Assembly (NCBI GenBank): GCA_021397845.1
Contig: CM038053.1
Coordinates: forward strand, 141,002,541-141,066,540
Length of the DNA stretch: 64,000 nucleotides
Origin: Areca catechu
Taxonomy: Eukaryota; Streptophyta; Magnoliopsida; Arecales; Arecaceae
Reading direction: 5' to 3'
Part shown: piece by piece, positions 48,851-60,932 of the stretch
Numbering within the stretch: the first letter of the stretch is position 1
Layout of the letters: each line of letters opens with the position of its first letter
Notes under the pieces: generated by a model
The model's database searches: none
Told to the model about the DNA's origin: nothing
What the model saw: only the letters and a program-made list of their open reading frames with translations
Program-made: the position numbers and the translations under genes

Positions 48851-49238
48851 AAGTAAGCTCTCACTCCGTAATAAAATCAAACCATCCAGTCTTCGGAAGC
48901 AGGATGCACGCAATGATGTGGTGTAGCAGTCGCATCTCAATAGATAGCTGATTTGCAGTGACAGTCGATATACCCCGCACATCATCTCTCTCAAGTATAC
49001 ACTGAAATGCAACCTCCAGATCGTCAACACAAGTACCTACAATGCCGCGCTTTGGTATATCCCAAACTCTGCTCAAAGTATCTTGAGCCACAGGAATCCA
49101 GACACCTCGGACCACAGCACTCCACATGAGACCATTAGTGGCAAGGCTCTCATAGAATTCCCTAATCAAATGAGGATAATACTTTTCCTTCATAGTACAA
49201 AATGAAAATAATCTAGTAGCTCTAAGCAAGGTCAACAC
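48400..49238 (-). pseudogene. Extra ORF downstream of pol in S (plant transposon-protein domain-like)
   Basis: The clearest part is 48861-49238: 'HLIREFYESLATNGLMWSAV', 'VRGVWIPVAQDTLSRVWDIP', 'QLSIEMRLLHHIIACILLPK'. It continues in another frame with 'IAINIPALMVCVRWEW'. This pattern resembles the putative plant transposon protein domain found in extra ORFs of plant LTR elements, placed where SIRE-type elements carry their so-called env-like ORF. No signal peptide or clear membrane segment is visible. Function is unknown. A frameshift near 48850 and a missing ATG (it opens on GTG) mark it as decayed. Confidence 0.6.
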
Positions 49239-49262
49239 TTGAACAAAAACTCAAGTGTTGAC
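49231..49262. repeat. Perfect 12-bp hairpin upstream of the extra ORF
   Basis: GTCAACACTTGA and TCAAGTGTTGAC are perfect complements separated by 8 bases (acaaaaac). The arm is the same motif that is repeated in the LTR of S. It sits at the 5' edge of the extra ORF. Confidence 0.85.
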
Positions 49263-49429
49263 ACTTGGCCAGAAAATTAGGAAAAAATCCAGAAAAATTT
49301 TTAATAAATTACCAAAAATCAAGGGGGTTCTTGTGAATGATCTAAGACAAAATTGAGAGGATTTTTAGCTCAAGGAATCAAATAAAAAGAAGGTTTGAAG
49401 GAGTTCTAATCAAAGGGATCAATGATGCC

Positions 49430-51836
49430 TAACTCTCTTCTAATCATGCAAAACTATCTTTGCTAAGGGGTTTAGTGAAAATATCTACTAATTGACTATT
49501 AGTACATACAAATTCAAGCATTACATTATAATTTTGCACATGATCTCTTATTAAATGATGTCTTAATTCAATATATTTGCTTCTTGAGTGTTGAATAAGA
49601 TTTTTGGTCAAATTAATTATACTTATATTATCACATCTTATAGGTGTCTTAGTTAATTTGATGCCAAAATCTTCGAATTATTGTTTGATCCATAAGATTT
49701 GAGGACAACAGCTTCTAGCTGCTACATATTTGGCTTCCACCATAGATAGAGCAACTGAATTCTATTTCTTGCTAAACTGTGAAATCAAATTAACTCCAAG
49801 AAATTAATAGGTTCCACTTAGACTTTTTTTATCAAGTTTACATCCAGCAAAGTCAGCATCAAAATATGCAATCAATTCAATAGATGAATCTCTAGAGTAC
49901 CAAACTCTAATATCAATTATGCCAGATAAAAATCTATTTATGTGTTTAATAGCCATTAAATAGACTCTTTAGAACCAGACAAATATCTTGCACACATACA
50001 TATGCTAAACATAATATATGGCCTACTAGAAGTTAAATATAGCAGTGAACCAATGATACCTTTATATAATTTTTGATCTACACTTTTATCCGATTCATCT
50101 TTATCTAATTTATAAGAAGGGCTCATAGGTGTACCTATTGATTTGGTAGTCTTCATTCCAAATTTCTTTAAGATTTCTCTTGTATACTTAGCTTGGTTGA
50201 TGAAGATCCCTTCTTTAGTTTACTTAATTTGGTGTCGAGGAAGAAATTAAGCTCTCTCATCTTGTTCATCTCGAACTCTCCTTGCCTAAGCTCGGCAAAA
50301 TCTTGACAAAACATTTCATTAGTAGCACCAAAAATAATATCTCAATATATACTTATACTACTAAGAGATCATCATTCTTCTTTTTCAAAAATAATGTAGT
50401 GTCTACATTTCATCTAGAAAAAATATTTTCAAACAAAAATTCACTCAATCTATCATACCAAGCTCTTGGAGCTTATTTTAAACTGTACAAAGCCTTATGG
50501 AGTTTAAAAACATGATTAGAAAATTCATGACTTTCAAAACCAGGGGGCTGATCTACATACACTTCTTCAATATATTCATTTAGAAAAGCACTTTTGACAT
50601 CCATTTAAAAAAGTTTGAAATCCATGAAACATGCAAATGCTAATAATAGTCTAATTACCTCAAGTCTAGCAATAGGAGCAAAGGTTTCATCAAAATCAAT
50701 CCCTTCCTCCTGATTAGCCTTTGGCAACTAGCCTAGCTTTATTTCTAGTAACTACTCCATTTTCATCAAGTTTATTTTTGAAAACCCGTTTGGTTCCAAT
50801 AATTGAAATATTTGAAGGTCTTTCAACTAAAGTCCAAACATTATTTTTTTGAATTGATTTAGTTCATCTTGCATAACATTTATCCAATTACAATCATTTT
50901 CAGATTCTTCAATTGATTTTGGTTTTATTTGAGAAACAAAAGCTAAGTAATCACATACATTTCTCAAGGAGGAATGAGTATTTATCCCTTTCGATGGATC
51001 ACCTATTATAAGTTCTTTGGGATGTCTATAAGTATACCTCCATTCTTTAGATAATGGCTTGTGTGTTAATGAGGCTCCAAATTCTTGTACTTCTTATCCT
51101 TCATTATTTAGATCATCATTTTGCTCTTTAGATGGCTCTTCATTGATGCTCATTTTTTTAATTCTTTGAATACATGTTTCATCATCAAGAACATCTTCTT
51201 TTCTAGAAGATTTTTCATTAGTCTTGTCAAAAACAATATGGATGGATTCTTCAACAAGAAATGTTCTTCTGTTGAAGACCCTGTATGCCTTGCTAGATGT
51301 AGAGTAACCTAAAAAGATACCCTCATCTGACTTGGTATCAAATTTATTTAGATTATCTCCATTGTTTAAAATAAAACAATGGCATCCAAAAACATGAAAA
51401 TACTTAATAGTTATTTTCCTACCTTTCCAAAGCTCATAAGGTGTTTTCTTTAAAATAGGCCAGATTAAAACATGATTTAAAACATAGCATGCAGTATTTA
51501 TGGCTTCCATCCAAAAATATCTAAGCAAATCATTTTTGCAAAGCATGGTATGTGGCAATTCTTCAAGAGTTTTATTTTTTCTTTCTACCACCCCATTTTG
51601 TTGAGGTGCTCTAGGTACAGAAAAGTTATGATAAATATTATTTTCATCGCAAAATTTTTCAAAATCATGATTTCACTCCATGATCACTTCGTAAAAAAAT
51701 AATTGAAACACCTTTTACATTTGAAACTCTTTTGTAAAATTTAATGAATGCAGAAAATGTTTCATCTTTATGGGCTAAAAACATGATCCATGTAAAACGT
51801 GAAATGTCATCCACAATAACTAGCACTTTGCACCTT
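49430..51836 (-). pseudogene. Element S integrase, reverse transcriptase, RNase H
   Basis: On the minus strand the sequence starts inside the integrase core ('KVLVIVDDISRFTWIMFLAH', 'GVSIIFLRSDHG'). 'MVERKNKTLEELPHTMLCKN' and 'KKTPYELWKGRKITIKYFHV' follow in the open stretch 51094-51591. RT comes next ('LARLEVIRLLLAFACFMDFK'-like, 'MDVKSAFLNEYIEEVYVDQP', 'APRAWYDRLSEFL'); the YVDD site near 50350 is destroyed by frameshift. The C-terminal part 'MKTTKSIGTPMSPSYKLDKD' and 'YKGIIGSLLYLTSSRP' is at 49956-50156. RNase H runs to ~49440. Wording of these blocks is typical of SIRE/Maximus copia elements. Confidence 0.87.
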
Positions 51837-52522
51837 CTTGGATTTATTCTTTTTCCTTTTCCCTTTTCTAAAGGGACGACATCCTACCTCACTACCTCCC
51901 ACTAGGTTCACCAACACTTTATTAAGCTGATGATCTTTTTCGTAGGTCTACAGTAAACCCAACAAACTGTGATGGTTTACTACAGGCCTATTCAATCTGT
52001 AGTGATCAAGAATGTCCAAGTATGAGGGAGACAAGGAATTCAAAATCGCATCTTTTCCCAGCTGCTCATGCAAGGGATATCCAAGCTTGCCCAAATGCTC
52101 AATCAACTCGATCATGTACAATACATGATTAGTGACTGATGCTCCATCTTGCATCTGAGTGCTAAAAATGGTAGACAAAATCCTGTACCGCTCAACATCA
52201 TCAGGTGTGCCACAAAAGACTCCTTCAACTTTTGAAGGATCTCCTCTAGCTGGGCTTCCTCGAACCTGCAACTAAACTCGTCATTCATCGCCGTCAACAT
52301 AATACATCGCATAGTAGTACGGTCAGAGAGCCACTTCTGATAAGCATCATTGACTGTAGAATGGGCATTGGTAGCATGTTTCTTAGGTGCAAGATCCTCT
52401 ATCACATATAGGATCCTTTTGTGCTCCAGAACTATTCTGAGTCTTCAATACTAGTTATCATAGTTGGGATCCATAAGTTTATCATTGTCAAGCAATGATC
52501 GGAGCAATAGACTGGTAGACAT
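51837..52522 (-). pseudogene. Element C gag, truncated by fusion to S
   Basis: On the minus strand an ATG at 52522 opens 'MSTSLLLRSLLDNDKLMDPN', a copia gag start of the type in A, B and E. 'ILYVIEDLAP', 'AYQKWLSDRTTMRCIMLTAM', 'MNDEFSCRFEEAQLEEILQK' and, after a frame change, 'GTPDDVERYRILSTIFSTQM' and 'GKLGYPLHEQLGKDAILNSL' follow. A Lys/Arg-rich tail ('KGKRK') is reached at ~51850 and then S integrase begins at once. The zinc knuckle, protease and everything after are missing. Same family as D. Confidence 0.83.
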
Positions 52523-54143
52523 GATCTAAAAAAAAACCCCAAAAATATCAGTGTATATGAATTATTAACATCCTAAAGACATGGACTTTAGTTTAAAGGT
52601 TTCTCCCACTATTTTGTATAGATTGGTAGCCTCTACACTCCAATCCATAGAATAACACTTACTCCATAGCGAGTACTAGAATCCAATAGATTACACATGA
52701 GCCCGACTTTGGCCAGCCAACCCATGTGCATTTAAAGGTAGGTCCATAACCATTTACTTCTCGAAGCAATTTCTAGTAAATAATTTTTGCCCCAGGGTGC
52801 CAATCAATCAACTTTTGGGCCTCCAATTGAAGGTCCTGGTTAGGTCCAACCAATAACATAATCGAATTCAATGCTTTTAACTAACGAATAATCAAGCCTG
52901 ACTTTGGCCGGCTAACCTGACCACTTGTTAAGATATTTGCACCGAGCCATCATATTATGAATGGCAATTCCACCAGCTTGATGATCACCCGATCTTTGGA
53001 TCTGCCGATAATCACCCGGCTAATGGGCTTATTACCATTCACTTAATGGAAGGCTAAGACTAGGTTATCCTATAACTTTTTCTTTTAAAGGACCTAATAA
53101 TTTAGAGGATTTAATTCATTATGACTCATTAAGAGAAGACATGGACATAATCATGAAACCTCCCACTAGCTTATAGAGGGGCTTATGATCAATTGATCCT
53201 TGGCACCTAATAACCAGCATGACTGATTTACTTGAGTTGACATGGGTTAACTCGAATCAACAAGTTATCCAATCAATTATGGTTCACCATATTGGCCAAG
53301 TAAGTGAGATCAAGGAATGGGTTACTCCAAGTAAGTCTCTTGCCTTTGACACCAACCTTGAGTTGGGTAGGTAAGAGTTAGCCCCAAAGAACCTTGATCA
53401 AGATGCTAGACTTACCTTAGACAACAATTAGTTTACCAGACTCAATTGGACCAACCTAAAGACTCGGGCATAGCACGAAGCCAAAAATCAAGTCCATTTA
53501 GATGATGGATCATTCAAACTAACTAATTAGAGTGATCTATAGAGAAGAGACCTCATATAATATTTGATTAGACTTAGTCTCTATTTAATTCATTTCATCT
53601 AAACTTAGGTCTAACCCAATTAAGGACTAATTATAGCTAACCCAATTAGGCCAAGGTTATGATCATGTCTCAAGATTTTCTAATCACTTTCATAAATCTT
53701 AAAAGGTTATTAGACAACTTAATTCCTAATTAAGTTTATCAATTCTAATTGAAACATTTTTAATTAATCACTTATTTGAAATAATTTCAAATATGTGAAA
53801 CAATTTTACAAAACATTCAAAGATTTTTACTAAACTTTTTAGTGGATTTAGATCATATCATTGTATTAGATCATATATAAACAAATTAAAGATCTAACAT
53901 ACAAGATTAAAACTATTTTAATCTACTAAACCTTTCAATTTTCTTTTTTATTAGATCATGATGCAAGCAGCACCCTACATGTCATAGGAGACCTCATTGA
54001 ATGGAAAACAAAGGGCCTTTAAACCCTACTTCTCTCTTATGACTGGACGGCCACGGTGAACTCACCTTAATCCAAGTACTTTCTATGTGAAAAGAAACTA
54101 AGATTTTATATCTATATGTTAAATAACCATGCAAATGAACCTA
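52523..54143 (-). other. Leader of element C
   Basis: A ~1.6-kb non-coding leader between PBS and gag, read on the minus strand. It has 'ggccaa' and 'ccaatt' phrases like the leaders of E and F. No gene seen. Confidence 0.75.
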
Positions 54144-54155
54144 GCTCTGATACCA
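54144..54155 (-). promoter_or_regulatory. Primer binding site of element C
   Basis: GCTCTGATACCA on the plus strand, the perfect reverse complement of the tRNA-Met PBS, adjacent to the LTR. Confidence 0.93.
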
Positions 54156-54156
54156 T

Positions 54157-56235
54157 TGTAAGGAAATATTATGTAAGCAACAGTGATGCAACTTTAAAAT
54201 TTTTTAACCTTGTATCATAATGAAAAACTAGATTAATCATATTAATCAACATATAATATTAGAAAATTTTTAATATAGGCCTACAAATGGGATCATGTAC
54301 GAATATTAACATGTGAATGAAAGATAATATAAGCACACAAAGTTGTGCATCACATAGAATCATTCTATGTTCGATGCATATACCAAAGAATACTTCTTCA
54401 GAAAACTCACCAAGAGCTTTACCTTTAATCTAATGCAATACTCGCTGGGTTGAGGAAAAGCTCACCAAGGAAGACAATCACTCTGGAAGCCGCACACGTG
54501 TCCGGCCTCTACAGGTAATCTACATCGGAGTTCTTCCTTGACCTTCTTCTTTTAAAGTGCTAGCTTCGCCGGAACAAATTGGCTTATGGACTCTTCTTCT
54601 TCTTCTTCTTCGGGATGCTTCAAGAGACGAAGAAGCACTATGGAGGATATAGGAAGTGCACTCAAGAACCTTTCCCAAGATACTCATCCCGTGACTAGAA
54701 TGCTAGGCAGCACATCTCTAAACCCAAACCTTTCTTCCCCACATAAAGGTTTGAAGCTTTCTTCTTTTTTTTTCCTTTTTCCTCTCCTTTTTAAAGACTT
54801 TTTGGAAAATAAATTTTAGAAATCACTCAACTTCACATCCTCATTAAGCCCCCATATGTAGGTAAGTGGGGGGAGAAGAAAAGGGAAGAGTTTCATAAGT
54901 TATAAGGGGTTACAAAACATTCAAGCACATGGGAGTTACATCCTTTTTAACTCAACCTAAATTCTAAATTTAAAACTTAAATCAAGATTTGAATTCATAA
55001 TTCAAACTTAAATTCGAAATGGGATGAAATAATTCAGCCCAATCACATTAGACCTAACCCTAGCCCAAACCGAATCACATTTGGTTTGACCTAAACTACA
55101 TTGCTCAATCAAAGTGAGTTAATCAAGCAATCACATTGCCACTAACCCTCCATATGATTACCAACATTTAGTATTTATAACCCTTATCACAATATTTGTA
55201 ACATGATGTGTCAACTTTTAAAAAATCATCAATTCCCTTCAATTGAGTCAACTCATAACTCTTATCAACTCTGAAATGTAGATGGATAACCAAATTATCC
55301 AAAGAGTCCAAAAATGATTCCCAATCATTTAATAGCCATTAGGTCAATCAGAAATTCCTATGGTGTGTGACCCCATAGGTTCAAATACTAAATCGGTAGT
55401 ACTGGAACACTTCCAATACCAATCAAAGTCGCCATCTAGCAATGACACCGACATATGGATATGTTGAAGGTTGTAGAGACACTATCTAGAACCAAATGGA
55501 TATGATAATCATATAATACATTTTTTTAACCTTCAATGTTCTAGATGACTTAGGGTTTAACGCCCAACCCTGGAATAGTCCATCATAATTTCTCCAACTC
55601 AAAATCCCTGTAACTGCTTACAAGCACTACCCTGGCCAAGGTTTTACTCAATTGAGATATAATAAGTAATCCAAACTCTTTTGGAGGGGTTAATCCCATC
55701 TTGATCCAACCATTGCTACACAAGTACTTGACCATACCCAGCAACCTTTCATCACCAGATTAGAAATCCGTGTAGTCCGGTACCTAAGCACTGTGAGTTG
55801 CTTGCAAGCTACCATGGTGATCTTAAGTCAGAGGAACATTTATATCCATATCATATTGTGAACTACTCTTGGATAGAAAGAATGTTCTATAGATGGGTCA
55901 CGTCCGGTGAAATGTCATACACAAGCATGCCATACCAGTATCTCTACAATTCTTGGTTAAGAGGACAACGACATACAATGACCTACACTTGATACACTAT
56001 CCTTCTGTGGCAATGTATCATCTGGTCATGAACGAATTTAAGGAATGATATATCCTCTCTATATCACATCAAAGTAGTCCTAAGGACTTCATCACACAAG
56101 AATTCATTACAGGAAGATGTAAAATATGATGAATATCCAAAATAAATATTTTATTCAATATATTCATATACAATTACAATAATAGCTTAACTATTTACAA
56201 GCTAGATAATTGGCTTTGGGATACATTTCCTAATA
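54157..56235 (-). repeat. 5' LTR of element C
   Basis: 2079 bp, TGTAAGGAAAT to CATTTCCTAATA on the plus strand. In element orientation it starts TATTAGGAAATGTATCCC, where a TG start is expected. It is homologous to the LTR of D in opposite orientation. A (TTC)n run with a small open frame sits at 54586-54819 and does not resemble a known gene. Confidence 0.8.
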
Positions 56236-57380
56236 GTTGATTCATAAAATTGTTAGCTTGGGCTCTCATTTAAAAAAATGGTCAGCTTCAATCATGTCCC
56301 ACTACTCTTGTAAAGTTCGAGGTCATTCATTGGATCAGGATAACAATGCTCCATTAAACTCTTTGGTCATTCAATGGGATCCATGACCTTTCAATCTTAT
56401 ACAGTTAGATTGTATTTGACCAATCATCTCATTATCTTAGCAAACATTTTTTTGATTTTTTTTTTTATTATATAGGGGAGAGGGGAGAAGAAGAGGAAAG
56501 AAAGAGAGAGAACTCTAAAGATGAGAATCTAAGGAGTATTAAATCTAGAGATGATAGAAAAGGGTATCTTAATTAAGTAAAGATTTGGTTAGCACAAACA
56601 AGTTATCATACATTAGACTCTCTATATTAGGGTTACCCTATGTCTAGACAGCTCCAAACTACCAAGGTTGCCTTTGAGTCTTCGAAGTCAGATACTAACT
56701 AGCCACTGGGTAGATAAGGGTAAGGTCAGTGGGGGTTCCCCCATTGCTAGATACCAAATAAATTAACTAGGTCGGATAATGGAACCAATTAAAGAACCAC
56801 TTTTTTTCAGGGCTATATAATCTTTTAACCCCTTTCCTAGAAACAACTAAACTAGTAAATACTGAGCTAGTTTAACTTTCAGGGTCCCTTACATAGTGAG
56901 TTTGAAAATCTTTAGGGGCCAACATCTATCTAATTTTAATTTAAGGCTTAGGTTATGCAGGGGGGTGGTTTTTGGGCCAAGGAAGGGTTATAAAATCCGT
57001 ACCTTATGTTGTTTAGGGGGTATGCCCTTAAAGTATTTTATGAAAATATAATACAAAACAAGCAAGATACCCAAACAAGTTATAAGGTTTTTAAAGTTTA
57101 TTATTTATTTTCTTAAATTAATTATGTTTTATGGGAAGTGTCTTAAAGTTTTCTTATGGGTTATTTAAGGAAAGTTAATTAAAGGGAAAGGTTAATTAGG
57201 TTAGAAGTTGGTTTGAAAGAAAAAGGAAAGTAATTTTTGTTTTATGTTGAGAAGAAAATAAGAAAATCTAATGATTAAGGAAACTACAAGAAAGGCAATA
57301 AACTAATGAGAGAAATAACTATAAAAAAGAATTTTTTAATTTTTTTATATTATTTTTTTTTGTGAAACAATCATGCTTGA
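56236..57380 (-). mobile_element. Internal leader remnant of Athila/Tat-like element L
   Basis: Lies downstream, in minus orientation, of the PBS at 57381. No open frame of note and no recognised domain; purine-rich and AT-rich blocks near 56460-56520 and 57000-57370. The boundary with C's LTR at ~56236 is taken from the end of that LTR and could hide a further fragment. Confidence 0.45.
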
Positions 57381-57406
57381 ATCTCGACAATGGTGTCAAA
57401 ATTTTG
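57381..57406 (-). promoter_or_regulatory. Decayed Athila/Tat-type primer binding site
   Basis: On the minus strand the sequence reads TTTTGACACCATTGTCGAGA, which is the tRNA-Asp-type PBS TGGCGCCGTTGCCGGGGA of Athila/Tat elements after loss of most CpG sites. It lies 15 bp from the LTR edge. Confidence 0.7.
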
Positions 57407-57420
57407 ATCGCTATCACAGG

Positions 57421-59144
57421 TGTTAAAAAATAAAACCTACTCACTACTATAGATAGCGACGAGTCGAAATCGCATCCTTAGGGACCAAGGGCAATTATTT
57501 CATGAAGAAAGCAAAGAAAAATAAATATTCAGGTATTAGAAAATGGATGATAAGTAAATTCAAATTGATTAATTAAATCTAAATATGAGATCGAGGAGTT
57601 TATATGATAAAAAGATGTCGTCGGGTTTCCAAGTGATCACTAACATAAAACATGCAATTGTTCTAATCTACACAATCAAAATCTACAATTGTATTAGAAT
57701 TTTTAACACTAGTCCTTGGCATAGACTATCTTGCTGAGTATGAACCATCTTATATCAGGATCATGACCCATTCCACAAGTATAGGCTATCAATACTTAGT
57801 TAAAAAGATCCTAATAAGATATGTAAATAAAAATCCTAGAATTAATTATCTATGTTGAGTATGGACCATATCATATCAAGATCATGATCCATCCCACTAG
57901 AATAATTAATTTAAGAGATAAAATAGAAAATAATTGAGAAGGAAATTGAAAGTATTTATTCTACTATATAGAAAAGAAAATAATTACAAATTTAATGAAA
58001 GGATTCCTACACTTCCCTACAGACTGTACCTCAACGAACATGGCTCTTGGAACATCTTCATGGAGAGTTGGGATGCTGTCACCGCACCTCCTCTCCTGAA
58101 GAACTCTTTTTCTTAATTCCACTCCCTCTCTCTCCTAGCTTAATACAAGCATCTAAATAAAAGGAAAAGAAAATAACTACTGGAGTAACTGATGCCTGGA
58201 ATGTTGCTTGGGGTTCTCCTTTTATAAAGCTCATCTCAGGCTTGCTCCTGATCAAATCTAGAGTCAATAGGGCTCAAGATCGGCAAGATATCGCATAAAG
58301 AATTCTCAACCATCCATTCTATTCACAGCCCCCAAATCATGTTAGGATTCATGCCAAATCACTCTTCTTCCCTCTTTGGCAAACAGAGTTCAATCTAGAC
58401 TCTCGCTAACCCCTGATCCCCCATCTCCCACTTGGATTATGCTTCTCCCGATTGTGATGCCATGGATGGAGGTGGTGGGAACGAGCGGCCAGCAATAGTG
58501 GTGGGCGGTGGCAAGGAGAAGTGGTGGCAGACTGCTGGCACGGTGGTAGTAAGGCCAATCAATGGAGACAAGAGAATGGGGTCGATGGCCAGCAGTGATG
58601 GGGCGACATGGACCGTGGCTGGCATGGCTAGATGGTGGTCGATCGGTGGTTGAAGAGGTGGTTTGAGGTTATGATTGAATGAAGATGAAGAACTGTGGGT
58701 GGAGGCGGTGATCGGTGGCTTCTGATGGCTTCTCCGATCACGAGGGGGCTCCTGCCGATGAGGGAAGAGGCTCTTGCGGCTCCTCGGCAATCAGTAAGTG
58801 AAAATGATGGCTGGGGATGAGTTTGGTCCATGGATAGGGTTGTGGACCAATGGCAATGGCCGCCGGTGGACTAGCTCACGTTCTGTAGACCTAGAAGCTG
58901 GTACACGGTGGACTGGCTATTCCAAAAATCATGCAATTCCATTACTAACTTCAATTTTCAATTCTGGACCCATCCAAACTCCGATTTAAGTATCATTTGC
59001 ACTGTTGGACTCCAAAAATCAAGATCTTCCCATCCATGGACTCCTTCTCTACAAAACTTAAATAAGAAGTATCAATTCTTGCTAAATGTATATTTATTAA
59101 TATTTATTTTAATGGTTAAATTGGGATAATTAATAAACTTATCA
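57421..59144 (-). repeat. LTR of Athila/Tat-like element L
   Basis: TGTTAAAAAATAAAACC to AAACTTATCA on the plus strand, 1724 bp. In its own orientation it starts TGATAAGTTT. A TATA box TATAAAAG is on the minus strand at 58219-58226. A GC-rich block at 58430-58800 gives short open frames on both strands that look like composition artefacts. No second LTR or TSD was found. Confidence 0.7.
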
Positions 59145-60919
59145 AGCAAGTCAATAAGAAATCGATCACTCCTAGTAAGAGGAGTATTTATCCCATACAA
59201 TCTCATCAAATGATGACTCAGGAAGTCTTTGATCAAAACAAGATGAAAATAGAAAAGGATTTTAAATCTTTTATTGATTGAGCCTTTATTAATGATTTCA
59301 AGTTCCAATGAATAAAGTGTGAGGGTTTGATAATTTTCCTTACCCATCAATTATTTGAGATAAAGGAAGATCGAAGGATAGAATTACGTGGTAAGTTACC
59401 ACTGAAGGGTATTTTGATAATTTCAACCAAAGTTCTCATCTTCTAGGTAGGTATGACACATTGCTTGATGTCAATCATGTCTTGTAGGTTATCATAAATT
59501 AAATTGATTGAATTCATAAATCATTTTGAAAAATGGTTCAAATTAGTAGCTAGGGTTAGCTCAATTTGACCTAATTCGATTAGTTGATTTCTAATCAAAC
59601 TAAATTGACATGAACCTAGACCTATTGCTAGCTAGATGAGGAGCCCAAAGGGTCACACATATTAAGGAATTGATCAAGGAAGTAATTTATATTTTTATTA
59701 GGGTTATTGGATTTTAATTGGCTAGCTAATTAACATTCTAGCAAATGTTGGCTAGCCTAACTCCTAACCTAATTAGATTAGATTTAAATGCTTACTATTT
59801 GGGATAACTAATTTAAGTGGGACTTAAATTAGGTTTATCCTTAAGTAGGGTAGCCAAATTAGGATTTATCCTGATTTTATAGCCATTATCCATTGATTAA
59901 ACCAAGAGTCCCAAGGGCTTGGTTCTCTTGGCACCAATATTAGTGTACACATACATTATTAGGTAGAAGGATCGAGAGTCCTTCTGTAATTAAATTACCT
60001 TTTTGGTGATAAGCCTTAACTTCTATCCTCTCTAATTGGTGCCCATTTGGATTGTATTTTATTAGTCAAATTATGTAATTATGGGCATGATTTCGTGAAG
60101 GCTTGTGATGCTTGAAATATATGGCACATGGGATGGGCAAGAGTCCTTCTGCTTATCAATCACCATTTTTCTAAATAAGACTTTGAATTTGTATACCTAT
60201 TGTGGTATTGAACCAAGTCTTTAAATATGAAATTAAAGACTAATTATCCATTTTTTCTAAAGAGTTGTTATAAGTAACTCTTGGGACAAAATGTTAGTGA
60301 AATAACATTTCACTTTGCACCTTTCTACCTAGAGACTTCTTCTACTTAAAGGGTCTTATCTGATATATTAAATATTAGATTAGTGATTGATGAAAGGGTA
60401 TATTAGGTGCCTCCTCTCTTCCTATTTAAATGTTTTAGTGATTGAAATCAAAGCATCCAAAGTTTGTCCTAACAACTCTTTTTCTTTCCTTATTAGGATA
60501 AGTCTTTTATTTTAAGTCAAGTTTATCATTTTAAGTGAAGGGCTTAGGAAGAGAATTAGAAAGAATAATAGAATAGTAAGAGAGTTTTTAAAGAGGTTTT
60601 GAGGTACTCTTCGAAAGAGAAAAGGTCCTCTAGAAGCGAAGAAAGGTTGTTGAAGGAAGAATGGCTCCCGAAAAGAGTTAAGCAAGAAAAAGGAGTTCTT
60701 CCTTGATCCAGTTTCAGTGTGGATCACCTTTGAAGGATATATACTTGTGTGCCTAGTGGAATAAAGGATATTAACATTATAGGTATTCTTCTATTGCCTA
60801 ATATTTTATCCTGTTAATTGATATAATCAAAGAAATCCTGGGTCTAGAGTTTTGGTTGACTGGGTTTCAAGGATTAAAATTTTAAAATCCAGTCTTCCAC
60901 TATGTAATATAATCCAATA
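59145..60919 (+). repeat. LTR of copia element B, 5'-truncated
   Basis: Homologous to A's LTR from ~36345 onward ('gaaatcgatcactcctagtaag', 'ggaagtctttgatcaaa', 'gtgtgcctagt', 'aatccagtcttccact'). It ends CCAATA. About 575 bp of the 5' side is missing, replaced by L. A TATA-like TATTTAAA is at 60423-60430. Confidence 0.83.
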
Positions 60920-60920
60920 G

Positions 60921-60932
60921 TGATATCAGAGC
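60921..60932 (+). promoter_or_regulatory. Primer binding site of B
   Basis: TGATATCAGAGC, one change from the standard PBS, one base after the LTR. Confidence 0.85.

Larger units (their letters stand above)
45713..51836 (-). mobile_element. Element S: SIRE/Maximus-like copia element, 5' half lost
   Basis: In its own (minus) direction: integrase from within the core, RT, RNase H, an extra downstream ORF, polypurine tract, 3' LTR. The 'ttttgtcatcat' plus purine tract before an LTR starting TGTTGGC is typical of SIRE-type copia elements. The 3' LTR edge lies in A's 3' LTR after GTTTC; the matching TSD is absent because the other end is missing. At ~51836 S fuses to element C. Confidence 0.82.

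Noticed and set aside
54586..54819. A small Ser-rich protein starting with a run of serines
   Set aside because: A (TTC)n microsatellite in the LTR of C explains the serine run; no homology recognised.
58430..58830. Overlapping open frames on both strands in a Gly/Pro-rich block
   Set aside because: Composition effect inside an Athila/Tat-like LTR; neither strand shows a domain.
59145..60919. That this is the missing right half of A's 3' LTR beyond S
   Set aside because: It overlaps by ~120 bp the LTR portion already present before 45712, and lacks the expected GTTTC TSD start, so it is a separate copy (B).
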